In this document: positions 55,452 through 64,000 of the stretch, one piece after another
Layout: every line of letters starts with the position of its first letter
Numbering within the stretch: the first letter of the stretch is position 1
Assembly: GCA_920105625.2 (NCBI GenBank)
Contig: CAKKTE020000605.1
Span: 992,001-1,056,000, forward strand
DNA length: 64,000 bases
Reading direction: 5' to 3'
Source: Clusia tigrina
Taxonomy: Eukaryota; Arthropoda; Insecta; Diptera; Clusiidae
Translations under genes and position numbers: made by a program
The notes under the pieces: generated by a model
The model's database searches: none
What the model was told of the DNA's origin: nothing
The model's input: the letters and a program-made list of their open reading frames with translations, nothing else

Positions 55452-55913
55452 ATTCACGGGCAAATTTATCATCTTGCTGGATCGCTGTTGCCGTATCCTG
55501 ATCAAGATCACAAATGTCTCCAAATATATTTCCTTGGAGATTCAAATGAAGAAGTGAATCGACGTTGTGCAATTTTCAATGCGACGAAGAGAGAAATTGT
55601 GCAGCAATTGCAAGAAAAGTTGCATGAACACAACGAACTAATTCGATTATTCAAAATTTCGTTAGAGAGGATGCCATCTGATGATCACAGCATGAACGGC
55701 AATATAATGCACCGACGGCCGGTGAAATACCAATTGTTGTTGTTGGCGATAATTTAGAATCCCGTGATATTGTTATTAAACGTCGAGCTGCAGATGCATT
55801 AGAGCGAATCAGTGAAACTCATCGATCATATGACTCACTACAATATCCGCTTATGTTCTGCCGTGGTGAAGATGGATATCACTTGAGATACAACCTGATC
55901 AATCCTGCCAATG
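55452..55913 (+). pseudogene. Helitron protein, middle exon
   Basis: Encodes IHGQIYHLAGSLLPYPDQDH, then YFLGDSNEEVNRRC, with a frameshift near 55710; the second half (RRAADALERISETHRSYDSL, YPLMFCRGEDGYHLRYN) is in a new frame. This matches the conserved segment between the Cys motif and the Rep domain of Helitrons, ending YPLxFxxGEDGYH. It ends in phase 1 at AATG before GTTAGT. Confidence 0.8.
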
Positions 55914-55971
55914 GTTAGTAAAAGAAAAACAAACACTCTTGATTGTAACTTCATTTTTTGTTAACTTTTAG
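55914..55971 (+). other. Intron 2 of the Helitron gene
   Basis: GTTAGTAA at the start, a T-rich tract and TTTTAG at the end, 58 bases. Removing it restores Asn-Gly-Val in the PANG...NKKVDAMNFY stretch, a conserved region of the protein. Confidence 0.75.
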
Positions 55972-57306
55972 GTGTCGATACAAATAAGAAGGTCGATGCA
56001 ATGAACTTTTACGCGTTTCGATTGATGATTCGCGAAGGAATTGACAACCATACCTTGAGATATCGCTGATTATTTCAACAGTATGCAGTTGATGTGTACG
56101 TGACGATGGAGACAGAACGACTCAATTTTATTCGTTTCAATCAGACCAAGCTTCGATCTGAAGAGTATATTCACTTGCCAGATGCGCTCAATAGCGATGA
56201 AGATGTGACAAACCTTGGCCGACTCACGATTTTGCCATCAGCATACATTGGCAGCCCAAGGCACATGCACGAGTACTCGCAGGATGCGATGACATACGTG
56301 CGGAATTATGGACGGCCGGATATGTTTGTTACATTCAATTGCAATCTAAAATACCCACAGATAACGAAATTATTGATCGACACGATGTCACAGCAAGAGT
56401 TTTCAAACAACAGCTACGATATTTGATGGACTTTATCGTGAAGCAACGTATATATGGTGCTGTTAGATGCTGGATGTACTCTGTTGAGTGCCAAAAAAGA
56501 GTTTTGCCGCACGCACACATTCTTCTTTGGATGGTGGACAAGATTACACCAGATCAAATTAATGACATCATATCTGCGGAAAATCGTGATCCAAAGATAG
56601 ATCCAGAATTATACGAAGTGGTGAAAACCAATATGGTTCATGGACCTTGCGGACAATACAATCCCACTTCGGTTTGTATGTCTGACAATAAATGCAAGAA
56701 ACACTATCCAAGTGCTTTTCTTTCGGAAACGCAAACTGGAAATGATGGATATCCACTCTATCGGCGTCGCTCATCAGACAACAATGGCAAAACATTCAGC
56801 ATTCAATTTAGAGGAGTGAATATCGAAGTTGACAACACATGGATCGTACCATATTCGCCAATATTGTCTAAGACATTCAAAACTCATATCAATGTTGAGT
56901 ATTGCAGATCTGTGAAATCGATCAAATACGTGTGCAAGTACGCCACCAAAGGAAGCGACATGGCGGTTATTGGCCTTGAACGAGATGAAATCAGCAAGTA
57001 TCAAATGGGTCGATACGTGAACTGCAATGAAGCGCTTTGGAGAATATTTTCTTTTGTAATTCATGAGCGTTTTCCGACTGCTGTGCATCTCGCAGTTCAT
57101 TTGGAGAATGGCCAAAGAGTGTATTTCAACCCAGAGAATGCAGTACAGCGAAAGGAAATACCACCAGCACCAACATTGACGAGTTTTTCTCAAGTTCCGC
57201 CAGTGATCCGTTTGCGAGAACATTGCTTTATTCGGAAATGCCTCGATATTATACATGGAATGCATCGTCGAAGAAATGGTTACGCAGAAAGCAAAGCCAA
57301 CCAGTA
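55972..57306 (+). pseudogene. Helitron Rep (HUH endonuclease) domain
   Basis: Rep nicks and joins DNA to start rolling-circle transposition. After NFYAFRLMIREG and a TGA near 56068, the Helitron_like_N region follows (56094-56426: RLNFIRFNQTKLRSEEYIHL, GSPRHMHEYSQDAM), then a frameshift near 56380. The frame 56339-57307 carries the metal-binding HUH motif LPHAHILLW (His codons 56510-56512 and 56516-56518) and the paired catalytic tyrosines in KYVCKYATKG near 56926-56945. These residues are intact. A second frameshift near 57215 leads into the helicase part. Confidence 0.9.
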
Positions 57307-59245
57307 GATGGACATCCAGGTGTGTTCTCAACTAATGCATTAGGACGAATTTACACAATCCAGCCGAAAAACGACGATTGCTTCTACCTTCGGTTGCTAT
57401 TGATTAATGTACGCGGTTCAACTTCATATGAGTCATTGCGTACTGTGAATGGTACGGTGTGTGCAACTTTTCGAGAAGCATGCCAGCAATTACAATTGCT
57501 GGAACATGATAATCACTGGAATCAAACGATGGACGATGCGATAGCTACTTCGCATGCCACTGAAGTGCGCACACTTTTCGCGATGATCATTTCGACATGT
57601 CAGACTTCAAATCCGCGCCAATTAAATTACATTGCCGAAGACATTTTACATCGTATTCGAGTGGCAACATGGAATTCAGATTTCCAAATGAACGATGAAA
57701 TCTACAATGAAGCATTGGTGTTGATTGAAGATTTGTGTTTGCTTATGAGTGGCAAACTATTGACTGAAATTCATATGCAAGCGCCAAATCGTCAAATCAG
57801 AGATGTACTGAATCGTGAATTGGAACGTGAGCGTGCATACGACAGAATAACTTTGCAACAAAAAGTACAAAGAAATGTTCCATTATTGAATGAGCAGCAA
57901 AAGAGTGCGTATGATGAATTGATGAAGGCTGTCAATGATGGAAACGGTGGACTATTTTTTCTTGATGCGCCCGGCGGAACTGAGAAAACCTTTCTGATAT
58001 CATTGATTTTGGCAACAATACGATCTCAAAATGGCATTGCCTTGGCTCTCGCATCTACTGGGATTGCTGCAACTCTACTAGAAGGTGGAAGAATGGCTCA
58101 TTCGGTACTAAAGCTTCCGTTAAACATGCAATCAATGAAACACCTGTTTGCAACATTTCAAAGCAATCAGCTATGGCAAAAGTGTTGAAGAATTGTAAAC
58201 TGATAGTATGGGATGGGTGCACAATGGCTCACAAACGGTCTCTAGAAGCACTTGACAGAACAATGAAAGATCTGCGGAATAATAATCGTCACTTTAGTGG
58301 CGCAATGATACTGTTAGCAGGCGATTTTCGACAAACACTTCCTGTTATTCCGAAATCAACAGCGGCGAATGAATTTAACGCATGTCTCAAGTCATCGTAT
58401 TTGTGGCGGTACGTGAAAACCATACGATTGACTATGAATATGCGAGTGTTCCTGCAATAGGTTAGCACTGCAGAAGTTTTCTCTAAAGAACTGCTAAGAA
58501 TTGGAAATGGGCAAATTCCGGTTGATACTTCCAGTGGTTTGATATCAATTCCACCTGCCATTTGTCAATTCACTTCAACGAAAGCTGAACTCATTACGAA
58601 TGTTTATCCGAACATAGGCCAAAATTATCGTAACTACGATTGGTTGAGGGCAAGCGCAATTTTAGCTGCCAAAAATACCTATGGTAATGACTTAAACTGG
58701 ACGATTCAAAGTCAAATTCCGGGAGATTTGCGCTCATAGAAATGTATCGATCGTGTTGAAAATGAAGACGAAGCCCGTGGAATTTCTAAATTCTTTGGAT
58801 TTGCCTGGCATGCCGCCGCATCATTTGCGTCTCAAAGTTGGATCTTTCATTATTATGCTTCGCAATCTTCATGCGCCGAAACTGTGTAATGGAACCCGAG
58901 TGATTGTGACGCAGATATCGAATAATGTGATAGTTGCAAGAATTTTGAAAGTGACTTACAAGGGGGCAGAATGCTTGATTCCACGAATTCCTTTGAGTTC
59001 CAACGATTTGCTATTTCAGTTCAAACGTATTCAGTTTCCAGTGAAACTTGCATTTGCGATGACAATCAACAGGTCACAAGGACAGTCGTTGGAAGTGTGT
59101 GGCATAAATCTGTAAATGCCATGTTTTTCACACGGCCAGCTATACGTGGCGTGTTCACGAGTTGGAAAACCATCTTCGCTGTACATTTACGAACCGGAAC
59201 AGAAAACAAAAAATGTTGTTTATCAAGCTGCGTTACATTGAAAAA
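57223..59245 (+). pseudogene. Helitron Pif1-type helicase with changed Walker A and B
   Basis: The frame 57223-58188 starts in the linker (EMPRYYTWNASSKKW, GRIYTIQPKNDDCFYLRLLL) and reaches Walker A, DAPGGTEKTF: the Gly before Lys is Glu (codon 57982-57984). After a frameshift near 58180, Walker B reads VWDGCTMAHK, with Gly for the catalytic Glu (58215-58217). AGDFRQTLPVIPKS follows, then a TAG. Later motifs are in 58753-59115, ending AFAMTINRSQGQSLEVCGINL, then a TAA, with the last block (LYVACSRVGKPSSLYIY) still readable to 59245. Unwinding activity should be lost. Confidence 0.9.
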
Positions 59246-59324
59246 ATGTAGAAAAATCGCAAATAAATGATTTTCAATACAATATAAATTCAACTTTCTT
59301 TTCTTTTCAAAACACATAATTTCA

Positions 59325-59353
59325 CGCAGGGCAACGCCTGCGGGGTCAGCTAG
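59325..59353 (+). promoter_or_regulatory. Helitron 3' terminus with hairpin
   Basis: CGCAGG (59325-59330), loop GCAACG, CCTGCG (59337-59342), then GGGTCAGCTAG, followed by T. A short hairpin about ten bases before CTAG is the usual Helitron transposition terminator. Confidence 0.85.
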
Positions 59354-59619
59354 TTCTAATATGTTATTCGAGTTGGAAAGTACAAATGAAAGCAATCAAA
59401 TGTCGTTGCTATGATAATATCCACATGTACCTATGAGAAGACAATGCTTACCTGGTTGATTTATTTGGTGGATGTTCATACTCAGCATAAAATGCTACCT
59501 CCAAGCAGCTGCATCGAAACTAACTAGTTAAAAATCGTAAATAGCGAGCTGAATATTATTTTAATACTCCTCATGTTCAAAATTACCATTAATTTGTCAA
59601 TAAAACGAACCGCCTTTGA

Positions 59620-59897
59620 GATATTAGGCATATTCGATTCGTATCTTGTATCGAATTCGTATCGAGTTGTGCGAATAGAACAGCAAACGTGTAAGTGGTA
59701 TACTTGGCAGCACTGTTTCAAAAAAAGCACTGAAATGTAAAAAATTCCACGAAAATTTGTATGGGTAATTTTTAATCTCACTGGTTTTCAAGCAATTTTC
59801 AATTTGGAAGCACTTCTATCGAGGAAAGAAAAACTCGACTATAATTTACTCGATAACTTTTTCCATTCAAAAGTCTGTCCTATCCTCGATGGAATGG
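59620..59897 (-). repeat. Inverted repeat arm B
   Basis: Reverse complement of 50516-50800 with scattered differences. It lies about 270 bases right of the Helitron end. Confidence 0.85.
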
Positions 59898-59931
59898 CAA
59901 ACGGAATACGCCCATTATCAAAATTTGTTTT

Positions 59932-60045
59932 TCTAGGTTGGTACATCTGTCACTTATTTACTTGTGCTCAAAATTGGAATCACAATCAGAATCACAAATA
60001 GCTTTGTAAACAAAACATTGATTGGTATTTTCTGAGAATTTGGGT
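59932..60045 (+). mobile_element. Mariner 5' end fragment
   Basis: TAGGTTGGTACATCTGTCAC looks like a mariner terminal repeat. The next 90 bases match those before the mariner frame at 63186, including CAATCAGAATCACAAAT and AGCTTTGTAAACAAAACATT. It stops at GAGAATTT, before the start codon. Confidence 0.65.
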
Positions 60046-60504
60046 GCCAAGAAGGACATGTTCATGTTAGGGTTTCCTGCTACTAACGGCTCATGTCTCT
60101 TAAATCTTCCCACTCTCACCTCCACGTGGTGCGCCCTGGTAACCTGAGCAACCTAGGTGAAGATGTGGTAACCAACCCATGTGGGATCCTTGATCAGGGC
60201 CAACGAGAGCGGGAGCTTTGGCATATTCGGTTTAAGGATTCATCAAAGTGTGCGAGGCCAGGTGAGGTCTCGCATGTAGGAACGGCGGCGGAGGACTACT
60301 ATAGGTACCAACGGCAGCGCCCATACCCCCAAAGTGGGTTTCCACCAAACAAAAAAAATCCCTAGCTTAGGGTTGTGCGCTGGGATTGGAACCCGCCACA
60401 TAAAAGAAAACTACTCCAGTGAATATAAGACTGAAGCCTCGGATGAAATACCCAACAACTGTTGAGGACAACCCCCGCAAACGTTATAAGGAGCCCGATT
60501 TAAG

Positions 60505-61360
60505 GATATGCACCTGGAATGTCCGGACCTTTAATAGGGAAGGTGCCTCTATCCAGCAGGTTGACGTCCTCTAAAAATATAAAGCTGACGTCACCGCACC
60601 CCAGGAGATGCGATGGACGGGACATGGACGCTCAAAAAAAGCCACATGTGACATCAACTACAGCTGCCATGCGACGAAGCGCAGACTCGGTGTAGGTTTT
60701 GTGGTAAGCAAACGACTGCGAGATGAAGACCTGGGATTTACCCCAGTCGACGACAGGCTTTCCACACTCCACATTAAGGCGAAATACTTTAACATCAGCC
60801 TAATCTGCGCACATGCTCCGACGGATGAGAAGGGAAAGACGAAAACACCAAGGATGCCTTCTACGACCAACTAGATAAAAACTTTCGATCGATGCCCCCG
60901 TCACGATGTAAAAATTGTGGTAGGTGACTTCAACGACAAGGTGGGCAAAGAAAGCATTTTTGAACCATCCGTCGGTAAGTTTAGCCTCCACGAGCAGTCA
61001 TCAGAAAACGGTTTGAGGCTGATCGACTTCGCCGCAGCACGGAACATGGTAGTAAGTAGTACTAGATTCCAACATCGCGATATTCATAAAGCCACCTGGC
61101 TGTCCCCTGATCATAAAACCAGGAACCAAATTGATCACGTTGTTATCGACGGCAGGCATGCATACAGCGTGTTAGACGTACGTACAATCAGTGCCAACAT
61201 TGACTCTGACGACTACCTTGTTGTAGCTAAGGTTCGCACTCGCCTCAGTGCGGCAAAAACGTACTCTCTATTTCGCAGAGGAAGCTTGACGTCGGAAAGC
61301 TACAATCGCAACAGACAGCTACCGCATTTGTTTCTCGGCTCTCGAATATGCTGACGGATT
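60505..61360 (+). pseudogene. RTE endonuclease domain
   Basis: Readable motifs in two or three frames are CTWNVRTFNREG near 60510, QEMRWTGHG (metal-binding Glu), LGVGFVVSKRL, FNISLICAHAPTDEK, then VVGDFNDKVGKE (61354-frame, Asp and Asn of the active site), FQHRDIHKATWLSPD and NQIDHVVIDGRH. The final SDxxLV motif reads SDDYLVVAKVR. The enzyme nicks chromosomal DNA for target-primed copying. A stop after VDVL and a frameshift near 60870 disable it, although the catalytic residues seem present. Confidence 0.88.
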
Positions 61361-63060
61361 CTCCCCCTGATCTAAATATTTGCGCACAGTGGTCGCTTAT
61401 TTCCCACTCCATGCGCACGGCCGCCGAAGAGGTGATTGGCTATCACCGCCCGAAGAAAACCAGCTGGTATGACGAAGAGTGCCGCAACGCCGCTGCAGAG
61501 AAAGACGCAGCATACTAACTCACCCTGCAATCGGCTGCAACGCGAGCTGCTAAGGAGCAATATCGAGAGAAGAGAAGGGAAGAGAAGCGTCTTTTTATGC
61601 GCAAGAAACGAGAAGCCGAAAAGAGAGAGTGCGAGGAAATCGAGATGTTTGGCAGAAGGAATATGGCTCGAAAATTCTAGGAACGTGTGAGGCGCCAAAC
61701 GTAAGGTTTTAAGACCGGAGCCAATTCCTGCAAAGACGAAAACGGGACTTAAGTGAGGGATGTCCAGAGCATACTCACGTTATGGAGGGAACACTTCTCA
61801 AAGCTGCTGAATGGCGACAGCGCTAATGATAACAATGAAGATGAACCCGACCCCATGGTTGCTGACGACGAACATGAAGTAGTGCCCCTCGACTATGACG
61901 AGGTCTTGCTAGCTATTAGGCGGCTCAAAAGCAACAAAGCCGCCGGAGCTATTGAAGGCTGGCGGCGGTGAGCTCATGAAACGCATCTACCAGCTCATCT
62001 GCAAAATATGGTCGGAGGAATGCATGCCCAGCAACTGGAACTTAAGTGTGCTCTGCCCAATCCACAAAAAGGGTGATCCGGCAATCTGTGCCAACTACCG
62101 CGGGATCAGCCTTCTCAACATCGCTTATAAAGTCCTGTGGAGCGTACTTTGTGAAAGGCTGAAGCCGATCGCCAATAAACTGATTGGGCCTTATCATTGT
62201 GGCTTCAGACCTGGTAAAGGCACCATTGACCAAATGTTCACAATACGCCAAATCCTGGAGAAAACCCTAGAGAAGCAGATCGACCACCTTTTCGTCGATT
62301 TCAAAGCCGCATTCGACAGCACCGTAAGGAGTCAACTGCACACCGTAAGGAGTCAACTGTAAGCACCACCAATGGCTCAGTTTAAATCGGTAATGACTTG
62401 TCCGAGCCGTTTGTTACTGAGCGAGGATTCAGACAAGGTGACTCCTTATCGTGTGTTTTCTTCAATCTAATGTTGGAAAAAATCGTACGCGCAGCAGATC
62501 TAAATCGCACAGGCACTATCTTCCACAAGAGTGTCATGTTACTGGCGTACGCTGATGATCTTGGACACTTGGTCTTGGTCTTGGACACTACGTCACTATT
62601 GGCGACTACAACTTTGAACAAAAATTACGCTCTACAAAGCCCTCATCCTTCCCGTCCTGCTGTATGGTGCCGAGATCTGGACGTTGACAAACAACGATGA
62701 GCGAGCTTTGAGGGCGTTCGAGACAAACATTCTTCGAAGGATCTATGGTCCTATATGCGTCAACGGAGAGTTTCGAATCAGATGGAACAACGAGCTGTAT
62801 GAGCTGTACGCCGACATATAGTTCAGCGCATTAAAACACAGCGGCTGCGCTGGCTGCGAATGGATGAAAGTGCTCCGGCGAAAAAGTGTTCGAATCGCTG
62901 CCGCCTGGTGGCGGACGCAGGAGGGAAGACCACAACTATGTTGGAAGGTTCAAGAGGACCTGGTTGCACTTGGTGTTTCCAATTGGCGCCAGCGTGAGCG
63001 AAGCAGGGACACCTGGCGAAGGCTAATAACTCGGCAATGATCAGAAATGGGTGTACGCCA
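61361..63060 (+). pseudogene. RTE reverse transcriptase and C-terminal domain
   Basis: After a charged linker (61370-61750), RT motifs appear: VLLAIRRLKSNKAAG, IWSEECMPSNWNLSVLCPIHKKGD, CANYRGISLLNIAYKV, IGPYHCGFRPGKGTIDQMF, HLFVDFKAAFD (first Asp), GFRQGDSLSCVFFNLMLEK and the catalytic LLAYADDL. At 62321-62360 CACCGTAAGGAGTCAACTG occurs twice in tandem and shifts the frame. A deletion after YADD brings TTLNKNYALQ close to the tail: LLYGAEIWTL, ETNILRRIYGP and the RLRWxxHV-like end, then SNWRQRERSRDTWRRL. The order fits RTE elements. Confidence 0.88.
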
Positions 63061-63076
63061 ATTATGATGATGATAT

Positions 63077-64000
63077 CACTTATTTACTTGTCAATTTTGA
63101 GCACAATCAGAATCACAAATCAGACAGAGTGTGTGTAATAGCTTTGTAAACAAAACATTGATTAGTATATTCTGAGAATTTAGCTATGTCGAATTTAGTT
63201 GAGCAAAGAGGCAGTCTGAAATTTTATGTTTCTAACAAAATATCAAGTGCAGAAGCGTTGAAAAAATTAATGGTAGCCTGTGGAGAATCGACAATGTCGA
63301 AAAAACAACCAAACAAGTGGTACAAAGAATTTAAAGCAGGCCGTACTGTGGTTGATGATTTGCCGCGTTCCGGTCGTCCATCCACCTCTGTGCCTGACGA
63401 AATTATCGAAAAAGTTAAGAAAATTGTACTTGAAAAAAATCATGTATCATGGAGCCGATATTGGTGTGTCGCTCGTACTGGTGCAGAGCGTTATGCACGA
63501 TGTTTTTGGGATGAGACAAGTTGAAAAGGTGGCTTGTCGCGAAAGTGACTAAATAAGTGCTTTCTTTGGGCCAAAATGTTGTCGAAGTAAGCTATCATTA
63601 CCGGTGAGGAGACATGGGTCTATGTATATGACATCGAAACGAACCAAGAATCTTCGGAATGGCTCTTTTCAAACGAACAAAATCCCAACAAACTACGACC
63701 AAGTCGATTCACAGTCAAGGTTTTGTTGACTGTTTTCTTTGTTTGCCGTGGTGCCCGTTTGCGCCCTCCGAATTCCATCCGCCAGGCCAAGCACTAAATA
63801 AGGAGTATTATGTGCGCGTACTGAAGTGTTTAAGGGTGTTCGTCGCAAAAGGCGGGAATTATGGAGAAAGAACTCGTAGTTTATTCACCACGACAATGCA
63901 GCGCCTCACACATCTCATCTTGAATGCGACTATTTAACCAAAAACAACATAATACCGTTCCGCAAGGTCCGTATTCCACCTGGCATGGCCCGTGTGACTT
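63077..64000 (+). mobile_element. Mariner element, 3' end outside window
   Basis: The 5' noncoding sequence at 63077-63185 matches 59945-60045. The transposase starts at 63186 and decays toward the window end. The left terminal repeat is missing here; the RTE tail occupies its place. Confidence 0.8.
63186..64000 (+). pseudogene. Mariner transposase, broken, incomplete at window end
   Basis: MSNLVEQRGSLKFYVSNKIS opens the N-terminal helix-turn-helix. KWYKEFKAGRTVVDDLPRSG and RPSTSVPDEIIEKVKKIVLE follow, then a frameshift near 63440. Later pieces in other frames are the first catalytic motif with TWVYVYDIET near 63611, the FFVCRGARLRPP and LNKEYYVRVLK blocks, and the second Asp in a HHDNAAPH-like sequence near 63890. 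The third Asp lies beyond 64000. It is a mariner of the DD34D-type group, distinct from the rosa-like copy at 17203. Transposase would move the element by cut and paste; this copy is dead. Confidence 0.85.

Larger units (their letters stand above)
53937..59353 (+). mobile_element. Helitron, near full length, inactive
   Basis: The left end TCTATATATATGTATATATA is followed by GAACGGCTGAACC, a start I recall from fly Helitrons. The right end has a hairpin and finishes GGGGTCAGCTAG before a T, the expected CTAG-T terminus. Inside lie a Helitron Rep nuclease and a Pif1-type helicase on the plus strand, with two introns. About eight stops or frameshifts and two helicase motif changes show that it is dead. 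No terminal inverted repeats or target duplication are expected. Confidence 0.85.
60050..63076 (+). mobile_element. RTE-type non-LTR retrotransposon, inactive
   Basis: A 5' leader (60050-60500) precedes an endonuclease and RT. The 3' end finishes in a short ATGATGATGAT run at 63064-63076, a typical RTE tail. It lies between two mariner 5' sequences. The left end is approximate. All frames are broken. Confidence 0.8.

Noticed and set aside
59932..63185. The two mariner 5' sequences as a long target-site duplication of the RTE element
   Set aside because: They differ by a micro-inversion and an indel and are far longer than RTE duplications.
1..64000. CRISPR arrays, rRNA or tRNA genes, bacterial-type operons
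   Set aside because: I saw no regularly spaced repeats, no rRNA segments and no convincing tRNA cloverleaf; spliced exons and element types point to an animal genome.

Overview
This window looks like repeat-rich, AT-rich chromosomal DNA of a higher fly. A tephritid fruit fly is my best guess, by inference only: it rests on the types of mobile element and one recognisable host exon. I support one host gene. It is the terminal coding exon of the plasma-membrane calcium ATPase (PMCA), on the minus strand at 15231-15452. It starts at a splice acceptor in the middle of the calmodulin-binding domain and ends in a PDZ-type C-terminus. Sequence to its left is the gene's 3' flank. Sequence to its right would be its last intron and beyond; I recognised no further PMCA exon up to 64000. 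PMCA lies on the dot chromosome (Muller element F) in Drosophila, and that element is X-linked in many other flies, so the repeat load here fits.

Nearly everything else is mobile DNA, mostly broken. 1-8205: a Ty3/Gypsy element with gag, protease, RT/RNase H, integrase, an env-like third reading frame and a 3' LTR. 8564-9016 and 47321-47750: two copies of a ~450 bp element with long terminal inverted repeats. 10451-14275: a second Ty3/Gypsy element of mdg3/micropia type with large internal deletions. 15994-16604: another inverted-repeat element. 17203-18047: an internally deleted mariner of rosa type. 18311-24631: a complete BEL/Pao element on the minus strand with two 243 bp LTRs and a 5 bp target duplication, disabled by several stops and frameshifts.

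24840-45800 is a graveyard of non-LTR retrotransposons: R1-like, LOA/I-like with an RNase H, RTE-like, and at least three Jockey copies, one nested in the LOA-like element. Mixed in are a truncated mag-like Gypsy element, a Harbinger transposase scrap and LTR-like repeats. 46422-53660 is mostly AT-rich sequence with a mariner deletion derivative, a tandem duplication and one arm of a 9 kb inverted-repeat pair. 53937-59353 is a near-complete Helitron with both termini, two introns, a Rep nuclease domain and a helicase with altered Walker motifs. 59620-64000 holds the second inverted-repeat arm, an RTE element, and mariner 5' sequence on both sides of it; the right-hand mariner runs off the window.

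I found no new gene system. The most useful points are the PMCA anchor, the short inverted-repeat families, the Helitron and its flanking inverted repeats, a perfect 18 bp hairpin at 42538-42578, and several catalytic-residue losses. Clade names come from motif recognition by eye, not from a search.
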